64,000 nt of DNA, taken from the NCBI GenBank assembly GCA_023079485.1, contig CM041092.1:5952627-6016626 (forward strand), written 5' to 3'. Below the pieces are notes generated by a model, which was not told the origin of the DNA, did no database searches, and worked only from the letters and a program-made list of their open reading frames with translations. This DNA is from Archilochus colubris. Lineage: Eukaryota > Chordata > Aves > Apodiformes > Trochilidae. Position 1 is the stretch's first letter; each line of letters begins with the position of its first letter. Of the stretch, positions 27,291 through 53,290 are shown one piece after another. The position numbers were made by a program, and so were the translations under genes.

Positions 27291-28600
27291 TCCTCATGAT
27301 TACGTCCAGCTAATTGGATGCATTGCTATAGGCACTTGAAAAACATGATAGACAGATGCATTCAGCTGGAGAGTTATCCCCTGGTGTAGGGAGCTGAAGT
27401 CAATTACAGAGTTAAACTGTGAAAGATTTGACCTGATGTCATTTATGTCTTCAGTCGTAATTAACACTTAAAGTTCAACTCTGTGGCAATTTTCCTTTAA
27501 TAACACTTAAATCCTATGTAGAGCTCAAAGAGTTGCATAGACATGATGAAGGATGACTTGAGCAGAATCCAGAATTTCGGTGTTAGTAATTAATCTTCAA
27601 AACACCTTGGCAAGGCAGAGGGGTGGCATCATTGCTCTTCAGTTTCTCCTTTGAAGAGAAAAGTGGTTTGCTCAATGCCTCCCCCAAGTCTGTGGCACCT
27701 GGAGATAAGGACTGAGGCTTTTTCAGCTGCTAAATCAGTGAACACTCCACTCAGCCTGAATCCCATCTTCTTGATATATTCTTAAATTCTACCACAGTCT
27801 TTAGAAAGATTAGGGACAAATTGCTTGCCAAATGGCCTGGCTTTTTCCAATTAGAAGCTATGCAAATGCAGAAGAAAAAAAAAATCTGACATCAACACAG
27901 CTTCTGCTTCTAGGATTTTCACGTGGGTGAAATATGAATCTTACTGGGGGAAGAAATGCTCTCTCGGACTGAGACCTTGTAAGCTGAGATCCAACACCCT
28001 GCAGGTTTTTATGGTCAAGCTATAACTGCCTGTAAAGCTGGGGTTTAAAATGGAAGTGCTGACAAAACTTTAAAAGTACAACGGTGGAAATGGCGCCACA
28101 ATAATTTATAATCTACAGGCAGCTTTGGATTTATTATCACAATGACAAATGCACTGTCATTGTTAATAGGATATTTCCCAGCAAGGACTTCTTGTTATGC
28201 AAGCCAGGTTCACTGTGTCATGCAGCATGATAGCAATAAAGTCTACAAGAATTTGTAATGAACTTCAATTACTAATAGATTATGGTTAATGGGAAATATG
28301 TGCAGTAAAGATATGGGTTTTTATATGCACCTTCTGGTACTCTACAAGGCAATGATTTATGCTACAATTTATGTTAACATTCTCCAGTATGGAAAAAAAA
28401 AAAAAAGCCTAAATTGGTGAAACGCCACTCCATCCATAACAAATCTTTAAGATAATTTTGCACATCATGTAAATGAAGATGTAAAATTAGATATTAATCC
28501 GTTTCATTTTAGCATTTGTATTTTTATTAAAAATGAAGACTTTGCCCTGCTGTGTAAGGACATTAAAAAATCCTATCATGGGCTGCAAGCATGAATTACA
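27290..28600. other. Candidate conserved non-coding block
   Basis: A+T-rich sequence with many TAATT and TTAAT motifs and no repeat resemblance. It runs from about 27290 to 27560 and, more strikingly, from about 28060 to 28600, interrupted by a 14-nt A run near 28393. It may hold regulatory elements; constraint would have to be shown by comparison with other birds. Confidence 0.28.
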
Positions 28601-31254
28601 CCGATGTGGAAATGGCAACAGCAATGGAGCTGTAAGTGCATTTGTTCAATTTGCTGTTGTAATTAACAGAGCAGTAAGAATATTTTTCTACATGTGATTT
28701 AAAGTAACAGCCCTGGAGCTGCTCGGGCAGATGTGTTTGATGCAGAGGGGATATATATACAGACATGAAGACCAGGCTCCTTTGGAGGGAATCAGCCTTT
28801 TCCTCCCCTGCTTTTGCTCTCCCCCAGCCTTCCCGTGTGGCATCACTCCAAAGCCATTCCTGATCCAAGGATATCAGGCTGTTCCCTCCCCTAAACAGCA
28901 ATTCTCCCACTGGAATTTCCTTGGGAAACAATCAGCTGATGCAGCATCAGAGCCACAAGCTCACACTCACTTGTCAGGGGGACACAAGCCTGGTGTTCAT
29001 CCGCTGTTTCAAAGCAGAGTTCCTCCTTCTCCACCCTCCTTCCCTACAGCTTTTTTTTTTCTCCTGCACCTGTAATATAATCTATATAGTTCAGGTTTAT
29101 ATGCCAGCAAAATTAAAAGAAAAATGATGCCTCCCAGTTTAAAATAAAACAGTGCTCAGGTTGCCTTTACCCACAGTCAGGTCTCTGTAAAAGGTTTACA
29201 CTTCATTGCTGAAACATATTTAGCCAGAAAGGGACACCCATGCATGAAGAGCTTGCAGAATCATTTCTAGTATATTTTTGATCCAGGTAGAGTCCATTTT
29301 GCTTCAGTCAATCAGTCTTACATTAGTTTAAGACCACTGGTCTCAGAAAACCTTTGTATAAAGCCTATAAATTCCCTTTTTCAGAGGTGCAAAGGAGGAA
29401 GACCCATCCTGTTGGCCCACACATCCAGCTGGGGCTTTACAAAGGGCAAAGCTGGTCTGGAGATGTGCTTCTGGATTAAATTCAGCTAGCTGAGGTAAGA
29501 CAGACTTTCTGAGAAGAAATCATTAATTTGGTGTGGAAAACACACAGGTGAGTTCAAAACTGCCATAGAAATCTGTGTTTGTGAACAGGCTGCCCTCCCC
29601 AAGCACACTCTGGAATAGCAGCATCTCACTGTACAATTAAGGGCATTTCTCTCATGCAAGTGTGGCTCTTCAGGCTATTAGAATGTTGTTTGACAGATTT
29701 ATAAAAGCTCCTTTGATTTTTATGGTTAAATGAGCATAAAACTGCTTTCCCACACTCATCTCCTACTATATAATAGTTACAGTATTTCTTGGAAAATGCA
29801 GGTGTTACAAATTTAAAATTAAAAATAATTTATCCCTAAAGGAGGTTCTTCTGATTCAGTTTTCTCCCAACCCCAAGCAGCTGCATATAGAGAATGGAGT
29901 TGACTGTATTTATTTCCAGGACTTTTAAAATTAAATTCTCCTCAGAAGGAAAAGCAATGGCAGAAGATCACCCTGGCATGCCTGGTTTTAGATAAGGAAT
30001 TTTCTTCTCCAGAATGGGGTGCAAGTACCTTTTCCCTTGATGAATCCAGCTTTTAAATAAGAGCTCATGCAGCTCCATGCACCCAGCAAGCACTCCCCAG
30101 CCTCTCCCTTTCTGGATCAAAGGAGAAGCAGCTCTCACCTGCATTCACAATGAGTCTCCTCCTGTGTGTGTGTGTGCTCACATCCCCCTCTCCTCTCTCC
30201 AGATCACCTCTGCTGATCCTTGTTGTTCCTGCTCTCCCACATTTTCGGAACAAACTTCCTCCCAAAATCTAAAAAGCTTTTTTCTTGTATTTTTTTTAAC
30301 CTCTGCTAAACCCCCCAAAAAACAGGACATGCATGTGCATCTCCTTTCTGAGATTTCTTGTTGTGTTTGAGGTTTTTTGAGGGGTTTTTTCCTTTCATTT
30401 TGGCATTGCTGTGGCTTTCACAGATAAGTCACTCTGGACAGGGTTGATGTGGCAATATTCAGTGGTCACCTTCTTCACATGCACCATTTAGAAGAGGTCA
30501 CTGACAGCACAAAAAAGATGCAAGAATAATTGTAACTTTAATTTTTTTCCCATTAGAAATGCATACAGCAATTCTATGTTCTAATGAGAGATTTTCTTTC
30601 TTTCCTGCTTCAGGGTGTCACCTAACAACTGACTGATATACTGAGGGCTTCTGGTGTGGGAATCTCTACATAGCACTGAGTAGAAGAGGTAAAAGATTTT
30701 GTTCTCTTCAACAGCTGAGAAATATCATGGGAACATTCTAAAATACACTGGGATTAATATTTGATCATTCAGAGAAGGGTGTGTTTCAAATAAATTACCC
30801 TAAAGTGAACATAAACAGCTATTAATGCCCAATGTGGTATCTTGTAAATCACTTGAAACCATCAATAATCTGTATTGGATCACAAATGCATATGCAATAA
30901 AAACCCCAACACAAAACAATTTCTTGCAGCCAAAGCATTACCTAGAGCAAACCATTTTGACACTGAATCAGATTATTGCCATGGCAGGAATCACACCTGT
31001 CTCACTGGATAAACTGAGGATTCAGACTGCTGAACTCATTCAGGTGACTTGATGGGATTCCATCATGCATTCTGCCTTGTAGACACTTCCTGAAACCAGA
31101 AAATCATTTAGCAAAAGAAATGTATTTACTACAAGAGTGGAGACAGCCCCCCCATGGAGGAGGACTGAGGAGGTGCTGCACCCTCTTGCTAAGCATCCTT
31201 ACTCTGTATTGAATGGATTTACATGACATTACTCCATTGGAAGTGAAACAAAAC
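28600..31254. other. Intergenic sequence beyond the HNMT 3' end
   Basis: No gene recognised. A short (TG)n tract lies near 30163-30175. Several CA/CT-rich stretches give unrecognised ORFs. Confidence 0.7.
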
Positions 31255-32168
31255 CCACTGACATCTCTCAGTTTGGCATCAAACTTTATTCTTACATTTT
31301 TGTTGCTACATGCATGGCCCCTGCTGCCAGGCTAGTGAATGGCTGCAGCCAGAGGGTTTGTGTGGTTAAATAAAACCATCAAAAAAACATGTGGGACAAC
31401 AGAAGTTGATTCCTAACACAGGCTTTGCAACAGGGCTCACTACTGAAATCCACCCCTCCAGGACAATTCCCACCACTGCTGCTCCTCAAACATCTTGGAT
31501 CACTTCCCTCCTGCAGTGCCACCAAGGACTTGGTCCACAAGTGGCTTTGCAGATGCAATATCATAAAAAGAGGTGACAGTAAAGGAAAAGAGAAGCAGTG
31601 CCATTAAATGAAGGTGGCTGTGGAGGCAGGAGCAGGCAGCCACTGTACATGTGGAAGGTGGGAGGTACCTGGAGGAGTGAGAGGCAGAGGAAGCTCAAGG
31701 AATCCCATTGAGTAGCCACCAAATGGTCACTTGTTCTGAGCCTCCACTCTGGCCAGCTGCACTGAGAAGTTATCATTTGCTTATCTGGTCTGTAGAGAGT
31801 TTTTAAATGAAGAAGCTAAAACCATGTATAGTTGTTGGTTATTTCTTAGGAAATGGTCAGGTTTCTTCAGTGCCTGAGTGGGTGGTCTGAGCTACATCTG
31901 GTTATACACCATCCATACAACAACACACAATTAACTAACACAGTTAGTGAGTTACACATTCACAGTTAGTGCAGAATTAATTTGGTATTAAAGCTCACTT
32001 ATAACAATGTATATTAATACTGAGTTCTTAGCAGGTTCCAAAAATTATCTATTATCTATCAATGCTGAGGGAAACTAAGCCATTTATAAAGTATGAAAAA
32101 TATATTGTGGCTGTTAACACTTTGTATCTAACTTTTTGCTTTGAATCAAGGAGCAAGAAGAGTTTAAC
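31255..32168 (-). other. HNMT: Probable HNMT 3' untranslated region
   Basis: The sequence after the HNMT stop on the minus strand has no further exon signal. The first clear AATAAA on this strand lies at the complement of 31284-31289, followed by a GT-rich stretch (around 31230-31260) of the kind that follows cleavage sites. This gives a 3' UTR of about 0.9 kb. The exact end is inferred, and variant poly(A) signals closer to the stop are possible. Confidence 0.4.
31284..31289 (-). terminator. Candidate HNMT polyadenylation signal
   Basis: AATAAA on the minus strand about 880 nt after the stop, with a GT-rich stretch downstream. Confidence 0.4.
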
Positions 32169-44839
<12,671 letters not shown>

Positions 44840-47800
44840 GCTGGGTGTCGGAAGGGTGCAGGAGGGGACAAAATTACTCCTTGAAGCTTTTCTTCCTGGC
44901 AAACTAACAACAAACACCAAAGAGGTAAAACCAGCAGGCACCTGGAGATTGTTACATGTCCTCAGTCCTGATACTTTATCTTTTAAAAGCATTATGCAAT
45001 TTGGGGAGAGAAGCTGTAAATCAGGTTGAAGCAGCAAAGGGCAATATATCATCTCTAACCTGCACAGAGGAAGCACCAGCATTTTTTAGCTGTGCAGACA
45101 CAGAGCTCTGTTAAAACCCAGTAAAAAAGGTCTTCAGACTGTACTTAAATAAAATGAAAAACCCCACTATTTCTTGAAGGCACAGAGAGGCTCCAAAGGC
45201 TTGGTCTGGATTAGAGGTGCAACACCCATTTCCAGAGATGCTGGCAAAATATCTCTGCCTGTTTATTTGAGCTCTTGATGTTCTTAAAGGGAATGCTGAT
45301 GGGGGGCTGAAAACAATAAAAACCTTACAAATGCACTCTTTATTTTTCTAGTTCCTCTGAAGGTAATGGTATGATTCCCATGGGCTAAGCAGTTAATCCA
45401 GGAAAGCCACAGGAGTCACTGGGATGGATGCTGTGCTAAACCCAGTTTACATGGAGTCAGGGAGGCAGAGCATGCTACAGGGACACGTTGGGCTGTGTCA
45501 CACAAAGACATATCCATCCCTTCTTAAATTGTAATTTAAGCCCAGCTTAGGCTGTCTTAACTGGCAAGGAGAAAAAGGTCCTGTTCCTTCTTAAGGAAGT
45601 CTTAAGGACCACACAGCAGCTCTTGCCCACAGAGGTTTAGGTCCTAGCCACCTTTTTATTATTTTTATTGCTCCTTTTGGACAGCAAAGCCCTCGTTGTT
45701 GTTGCTGAAGTGCAACAGCCAAGAGCCAAAGCCTCTCAGTGCTGAGGTCCCCCAGGTCCCAGCACAGCCAGGGGGGCTCCCTGACCCTCACCCAGCCCCC
45801 CACACCACTTCTCTTCACTCACCAGCATCACCACACACCCTAGGCTTTTTTCCTGACTGCTTTGCTCATCCCTTTAAGTAGTAACTCTGCTGTGCTCCCC
45901 AGCTGCACAGTGAACACCAGGAGTCTTGTGCCCACCTCCTGGTTTATACTCCTCCTCCTAGGCAGTGAACTCTTGGTAACTTTTCTGACAAACTGCCACC
46001 AGTTTTCCCCCCACCCCATAGCTGTCTCACGGAGGTCACCTCTTCATCTCTTGCTTACCAGAATGTCACTCAAAACAGAGCCAGTCCTAAAGCCCCTCTA
46101 TAGGAACAGCTCCTTCTCCCTTGAATGCCACTGCAGTTACACCACCAGCAGGAAGATGGGATAGGGAGAAACATCCCCACATTTCCTGGCCACTCCCTGA
46201 TTCTATTTCTAGTGCTCCCTCCCTTCAAAGGGTGATTTCTAGGCACAGCTGCTGTGCTGAGCAGCTGCAGTTGCCTGGCCCTCTTCCTGCTCCCTTTTCA
46301 ATGATAACATGAGAACTTTGCTCTCTTTTCTTGCTGCTCAGCCTCCAGCTCATGGCATATTTTAGTTTTGCACCCCATGAGCTGCATCCCTGCACATCAC
46401 AAAGGTCCCCCCAGGTGGACACATGGCACAGGCTGGTGGTGCTGAGCAGCCTCCCCCAGCATCTGCTGCTGCTTTGGTGTCCTGAGGTCAATTAGCAATG
46501 CCTATTAATTGCTGTCCTCTAGACAGTCCCAAAGGCCAGCAGCAACCTCCAGAGCAGGACCCAAGGTGTGATTTTCCACACCACTGGCACTGCAGAGGCA
46601 GAAATCCTTTGTGCCACCCCCCCACCCCCAAATTCTTGCAAGGGAAAAACCAGCAAAAGCCAGTATGTTGAACAACAAAATGATGAAAAGGGCCTGGAGA
46701 CAAGTAGATGGGAGAGCTTTCAAAATCCTGCTGGGCCCCAGATGCCCACAAGAGCTGGTTTGGAGTGGCATGGGAAGGCAGTGCCCCCCTGGGCACAGGG
46801 ATTCCCCCCATCAGTGAGCCCAGTGGTGGCCAATGGCTTGGCCATTGGGAAGACAGCCCAAGAAATGGCAGCTGAAGTGACTGTATTGGTGACATATCCT
46901 TTGCCCAGATGGCCAGCACTCCAATCCCCAGAAAAATCTGGGATTCACCTGGGGAAAACAGGTGTAAGTTTTGGCAGAGGAGGGTAAGGAAGCAAACCCT
47001 TGGTCGTGTATCTGGTGAGATTTTCTGCTAACTCACTCTGAAAATAAAGTGGTGTGTTCCTTGTTGACCCATTTTTCTGTGTTGCCCAACTCCTTCCTTT
47101 TTACTTTAAGTGCATAAAGAGGCTTTGCCATTTCCCATTAACATATTTTGCTACCTTCAATCTTGAAAAAATATTGTGTAGCTAATAAGAGGAGCTTTAG
47201 ATAATGGACCCATTTTCTGTGCCTTCCACTCCTTTCCCACATTTAATTTGTCCATGTCCCCCGTTCAGCTGTGTCTAATGAGCAGCTGAGATTCATTTTC
47301 ATGTTAGGCCCAGTTCAAGGAATTTATCTCATTTATTTCATTATGCTTTTGGCTGTTTGAATTTGCCCCATTTATTTCACTGTGTGTTTTCCTGTTGGAG
47401 TTTCATCCAGTTAACCTTAAAAGTTAGTCAAGAGAAGGAAGGAAAGGAAACTTTTGGATAGTAATGTTCACTTGTGCACATTCCCTTCAAGGATAATCCA
47501 AATTTCTATGCAGCTCCCTAAAAGGATGGGGGAGGTTCAGCAATGTCCTCTGTGTTTCTGCTGCAGCTGCTGCTCCACCCCTGCTTTGCACCAGCACTTG
47601 CAGAATTAAACCAGCTTTAAACTCACTGTAAAACACTTTAAACCTTCCCTGCAAAGCCAGAAAGCAATGTGAGCCTGTCCTCAGCTGCAAACTCTCTGTA
47701 GCTGGGACTCAGGGTTATTATCAGAGGATTAGTGCTTGTCTCTGCATGCCAGCAGAACAGGGATCCCTCCCTGAGGATCTGCCTGTCCCACTCCCAACAC

Positions 47801-50800
47801 AATCCTTATGTGCCACAGCCTGGTTTTCTCAGGGCTGGGGGATCCCTCAAGCCCTGGGGACACACTCAGGGTACATTGGGGACACACTCCTGGCCACCCA
47901 CCATCCCCGAGGCTGCTACTGTGCTACCCCTGGGGCTGTGATGTGGCAGCCTGGAGGGGGGTTTGCTGCCAGCATCACATCCTTGTGGGGTTGCAGCTGA
48001 GGGGACAAGTTAAACCCTGCCTGTCACATCCTCTGGGTGGTCCCTGCCAGGTGTCCCCCAAGACACACCTGGCACAGCCACTGACACACAGGGAGCAGGC
48101 AGGCACAGAGCTCTGGCAATGTGTTAATTAGAGGCTAGGTGAAAAACCAAGCCACGACACTGACATAGAGGAAACGTGACTCTTGACAGGCTGGAAATAG
48201 TTGTCCTCAGTGTGTGACACAGGGAAATGTACAGTATCCTTTACAGTCTGCCTATGGATGCCTATGGTTATAGATCACTTGGCTTTTCAGATCGTTTTCT
48301 TGCCAGCAGCTGAGATTTTGCTTATCCCTTGTTTTCCATCAGTTGCTTTTAAGCAATTTCCAAGTTGTGTGCACCCTCCACAGCCCTGTAAGGAGCAGTT
48401 TTATCCCAAGGAACCCAAGCACAGAAGAAAAGCACTGCCCCATGTCTGCTATCACACTGTGGTTTGGTGTTCAGAGCCTTAAAATATTTGCCCTGCATGT
48501 GCCTCAAATTATTAACTGTTTTTTTCCTGTTTAGTACAAAATATTTTTTTTTAATTAAATGAAGAAATTTTTCTTCTGGACTTAGATGAAGAAACAAACA
48601 GTTCATAGAGAAATGAATTGCTCTCTTTGCAAAACTCATATTAAATAATACCAGTAATATTAATAGTCATGCTATCAAAGACCCAGCTACAGGGGGAAAA
48701 GCAGCAGTTTGACATTTAACTCAAAGTTTACTGAAATGATGCTAAAATTGTTTTGCTAGAAGGAAACCTGTGTGGGAAGGCAGCACCCACTGCATTTTTT
48801 TTTTTCCTCTCCACAGCACCATTGCCAAACCCCTGCCAGAGAAGGAGCTACAACACCAGGGAGCAAGCTGAGAGCTGCAAGGCCCTGGTGTTTTGGTACC
48901 TCCTGCTGGTCCCTGGGCAGAGAGGAACACCAAAGCCACACAGGCATGAGGAGCAGCCCCAAAGCTGCTTTGCCATTTCAAACCAACAATCATCTTTATT
49001 TGCAAGAGGTATTTTAAGGCAAAGTAAACCCTGGGCACACAGCCAGAAATGGAACCAGTTTCTCTGGGCTCATTCTGCAGGGGTGCAAAGCTCCATCCTG
49101 GCTCTGTCCCAGGGTAAGCACTGCTGTGCAAACACAGCTGAGCAGCATGGGCACTGCTCTTCCCTGGTTTTCTTTGAGGTCCTGGAAATGCAAATGAATT
49201 GGCATCACCAAAGCTATGCAAAAAGCTGATCAAAGGAAATGGAGCTCAGTGCTTTGTTTCTGTCCCATGCTTTTCTCCCTCTGCTATAAAAAACAAGTTT
49301 TCCAAGTGCCACTTGCCATGTAAGAGAAAAACTTGAGTTTAGGGAGCCAAAAATCAGCAATTATATGTATCCAGTGCTTTTAAGTAGAAGCTGTTGCTGC
49401 TGATTTCCTTATTTAATTTCCCCTGAAGATGCACTCAGTGAGCTTTAAGCCAAATCCCAGACATTTCAGCTGGATGTGTGCTCAGTGCTGCCCTGGCACA
49501 GGGTGATCTGGGAAGAGGGATGCTGCACCACTACTTGGACCTTACTTGCATCACCCTCAGCACCTTCCCTGCTCTTCTCTGTCTCTGTGCTCTGCTGCAG
49601 CAGTGCCCAGGGTAGGGCTGTGCTGAGCCAGAGGCTATGAGGCAGCAGAGAAGGGCAGGAGCCAAGATGGGGACTGGCATCCCTCTGGAATATGAAATCC
49701 CACAAAGAAGCTGGTCCCACAAACCTCAGGCAGATCCATGTTTGGTTTTTTGTTTTTTGTTTTTTTTTGTTCATTAATGTGTTTTTATACTGTTTAGCAT
49801 CAATAAGAAAGAAAAATTTCCTCCCTGTGCCATTATTCCATGCTCTATGGGCTATGCAGAACCCTGTCCTAGCTGGCAGGAGGCTGAAGTGTTGAAAGGA
49901 GATGCCAGAGGCCTTGAGGACATCAATATTTGGGAAATAATATCTACTGTGAATTAAACATCTCTCTGCCATGGCAGCACAGGGGGCAACTCACAGTTCT
50001 GCAGGTACTTGGCCAAGAGTGATGTTGTATAATATTAAAATACAAAGTTTTGAGTAAGAGGAATCCACCCAGAAACCTACCAAGGACCCAAGTAGTTGTC
50101 ACTGTCCATTTTTAGGCAAGGTGTGAGCTGGCAACACTCAACATCAACCTTCTCTGCAGTACATCTGCATGGTTTGGCTGAGAATTTGTACTCTGAGAAG
50201 AAAAGACTTACATGTTACAATCATGGTCCAAAGAAGTAATTATTTCTTCTCCCAGGGATGCTGCTATGAAGAAAGGTGCAGGGGAAGGTGCCTTCCCCCC
50301 AGTCCCAGGGTGGCCACCAGCCATGCAGGATTTCCCAGAGCTTGTGCTGATCCAAAAGTCCATCAGCCTTCTTGGTCCCATGGCAGAAGCTGGAAGAGCA
50401 GCCCAAAAATATCTACTGAAGATTTAGAAGGGCTGTGCTGCTGGGTTAGCAGCCAAGCTGTGTGCAGGCAGAGCACTGGGTCTGGCTGCTGGCTGCATGC
50501 CTGAAGAGAACCATAGAGCTGTGCAAGGCTGATTTTGTCTTGGAAGAGCTGGAATTGCCAGGATAGTCAATCAGTCATGCAGCAGCAACCCTCACCTGGG
50601 TGAAGATCCATCCCTTTGGAGATGGCACTGAAGCCTGGAATCAAGGCAAAGCAGAGCTGAGCCCTGGGATGGCTTCACATGTCACATCCCCCTTACTTAA
50701 TACAACCCAAGAGCCCAGAGTGTGTGGGTCAGATCTAGGAAACCGGATTTTCAAGAGGCAGCAGGAGTGGGAAAGGCTGAGGAGGAAAGACACGATCTGT

Positions 50801-51400
50801 CCTGTCACCAGACTTCAAGACATCAAATACCTGAGCCTAGAGATCCAGGGGTTTATTGGGCTTACCCCAGGATCTGATTTATTCCTGCTAAGCCAGCCTG
50901 ATACACAGAATCCAGACGTTGTTTAATGCCTGCAGAATGACTCTGCTCTGTTCTAATAAAGCACAAGTGATGTCAGCAGGAGCTGATAACCAGATCTCTG
51001 AGCCGGGGCAGCAAAATCTCATTTTTCAGGACAACCAAACTCTGGGTGCCAAAGAGCAGACAGGTTATTGCTCATCTTCCTCCAAGGTTGTTCTTATTAA
51101 AATGGAAATTTCCAAAGCTTTGCATGCATCCCCACGTGGCTATGGGTGCAGCCATCCTGCTAGGGGGAAGAGTGGCCAAGCTGCAGGGCCACAGCCACCT
51201 CCTTCCTCCTGCAGATCATCAGGGACAGAGCAGGATACCCCAGGAAACTGCAGCACATCTCTCTCTGCCCCAGATTAAGGGGTCCACAGCCCCACAGCCT
51301 TTCCACGGTTTTGGGGTGGGTTTAGGACATACAGCAGCCCTGGATGGGTGCAATGTTCTCACCCATGGCTTCACACCATGAATTTCTCATCCAGTTGGGG
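44840..51400. other. HNMT 5' flank, no further gene recognised
   Basis: The region upstream of the HNMT start must hold its promoter or an upstream exon, but no TATA box, CpG island or unambiguous first exon is visible. From about 45.6 to 50.9 kb the sequence is relatively G+C-rich with long overlapping ORFs on both strands (for example 48742-49233 minus and 48753-49229 plus). Their translations are unrecognised and reflect low stop-codon density. Confidence 0.6.
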
Positions 51401-51406
51401 TGAGGA

Positions 51407-51455
51407 TTTTCTCTCTCTTTCTCTTTCTTTCTCTTTTTCTTTCTCTTTTCTCTCA
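51407..51455 (+). repeat. Pyrimidine (CTTT/CT) simple repeat
   Basis: About 50 nt of almost pure C and T made of CTCTTT/TTTC units. Confidence 0.9.
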
Positions 51456-51624
51456 GACCCAGCATAAACATCATCACCTTAGAAGTGGATCATTCACCTT
51501 TTGGGCTGCTTCAGTGCTTCGTGCAAGAGGAGCTCAGCAGCCCAGCCCCTCTCTAGCACAGGCAGACTCAATCCACCACAACTGGTTCTTCTTTGCAGTT
51601 GGTTCCCACCCACAGGATAGGAAA

Positions 51625-51772
51625 GAATAGAATAGAATTAGAATAGAACAGAACAGAACAATTTCAATTGGAAGGGACCTACAATGACCATCTAACTTCT
51701 TGATGACCCCAGGGCTGACCATAACTTAAAGCATGTTATTGAGGACATTGTCCAAACGTCTCCTGAACACTG
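51625..51772 (-). mobile_element. CR1 LINE 3'-end fragment (short)
   Basis: Read on the minus strand it ends in the CR1-type sequence complementary to 'ttggaagggacctacaatga' and a tail of TTCTA/GTTCT pentamers (51625-51661 on plus, AGAAT/AGAAC units). Only about 110 nt of body remain before an A/C-rich tract. It is a 5'-truncated copy with no coding capacity. Confidence 0.85.
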
Positions 51773-51858
51773 ACAAAAAAAAACCCAAAACAACCCAGAA
51801 CAACCCCAACAAAAAAAAAACCAACCCAACCAAGTAACCAAAAAAAAACCATCCCCAA
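51771..51858 (+). repeat. A/C-only low-complexity tract
   Basis: About 85 nt made almost wholly of A and C with only a few G and T, directly abutting the 5' break of the CR1 fragment. Confidence 0.85.
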
Positions 51859-53020
51859 ATCTGCACTTTTCTGTATTTTCACCTTTTGGTGTTGCAACAC
51901 ACTGAGTGACTGAAACAGGCCAAACATTAACTTGTCTACCAAGAACAATTTATTCAAAAACTTTCTCTCTTATCTTCCTAAGTGCATGTGAGGAACAGGT
52001 AAATTTTTACAAATGTGTGCCCTATTCAAAATAATTTTGCTTTGCCTCCCAGATTTTACCCCCCAAAAGTGAATTGAATCAAAGATTGTTTGTTAAATAT
52101 CTCATTCCTGAGCACTCCAGAATTTGGGCTTGTAATCAGTGGATCAAATGAGTGCTTTATTCCCAGACTGAAAAAAAAAACCAAAACCAAAAGTAATTTT
52201 TAGAGTTCTCCATTTAGTAATTTGAAACTGAAATTCTTAATTAAAACAATCTCAGAAAGAAATACAAGTTCCATAAAATATTGGTAAGGAATTTCATTAT
52301 TGTATCCAGGCTTGGAGGTGGTAAAGGACAGTAAACATCTTCACCAACTCGTTCTCCTTACCAGAAAGAGCTGGTAGAAAGTGATGCTGCTAGAAATGAC
52401 CCAGAATGTCCAGGTCTTGCCCTGCAAAGCCACGTGGCAGAAATGGACCAGACACAAGAGCTCCAGCCTCTGACTGCCCCTGAATAGTATGCAGCTCACT
52501 TTTTCCTCCTGACTTCAATCTCAGCCAAGAAATAAGTTTCTGTGCTGGAGAAGCGTGAAGGACTTGGCAAAGACCTGGCTTGGGTTATTGATGTCATGGG
52601 AAAGCAGGATCGTGCCAGGGAAGAGGAGCTGAGTTTTCTCCATTGCTTCTTTAGCAGCTGCTTTAGGTTTTCTACACCTTTTTAGCAAGCAGTAATCATT
52701 CATCACATTAAAAAGTATTTTTTAGGGCATTTTATTCTTATGTAGGAATAATTATTTTCCCTTTTCAAGATGCAGTGGTATGAGGACAGAACTGACAGAA
52801 ATACCCTACTACCTATAAATGAAAAATACCATCTTGGACACTGTTTTTTTGGGTTTGTTGTGGGTTTTTTTCAGAGACTTCACATGGGGCCACCCCTGGT
52901 ATCTCCTGAGCTTAGAGGAGCTTTGGACCCACTGATGATAAAGGCACAAAGGGATAGAGAAATCATGCAGATCCTAATAACCATTTCCACTTGTAACAGA
53001 GTTACAGTGTTTTTTATTAC
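51859..53020. other. Non-coding spacer, nothing recognised
   Basis: A+T-rich sequence between two CR1 fragments; no gene, repeat family or RNA was recognised. Confidence 0.6.
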
Positions 53021-53021
53021 A

Positions 53022-53290
53022 GAATCACAGAATCAGGTGAGTTGGAAAGGACCTCTGAGATCATCAAGTCCAACCCTTGATCCACTGCCACCGTGGTTCT
53101 CAGCCCATGGCACTGAGTGCCACATTCAGTCTCTTTCTAAAAAGCTCCAGGGATGGAGAATCCACCCCCTCGCTGGGCAGCCTATTCCAGTGCCTGATCA
53201 CCCTCTCTGTAAAGATTTTTTTCCTAATATCCAACCTAAAATGCCACAACAAACATTGTGGCTCAGCAGATCCCTGTCCTTCCAATACCT
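53022..53290 (-). mobile_element. CR1 LINE 3'-end fragment
   Basis: On the plus strand it starts with 'acagaatcacagaatcaggt', then 'ttggaaaggacctctgagat' and 'gggcagcctattccagtgcc', which is the reverse complement of a CR1 3' region. The ORFs that overlap it (52770-53324 and 53077-53361 plus, 53100-53309 minus) are translations of this repeat. The 5' boundary, toward 53290, is approximate. Confidence 0.88.

Noticed and set aside
1..31254. Search for SPOPL exons, the expected neighbour
   Set aside because: No MATH- or BTB-domain peptide was recognised by eye in the ORF translations. Short exons could be missed, so this is not proof of absence.
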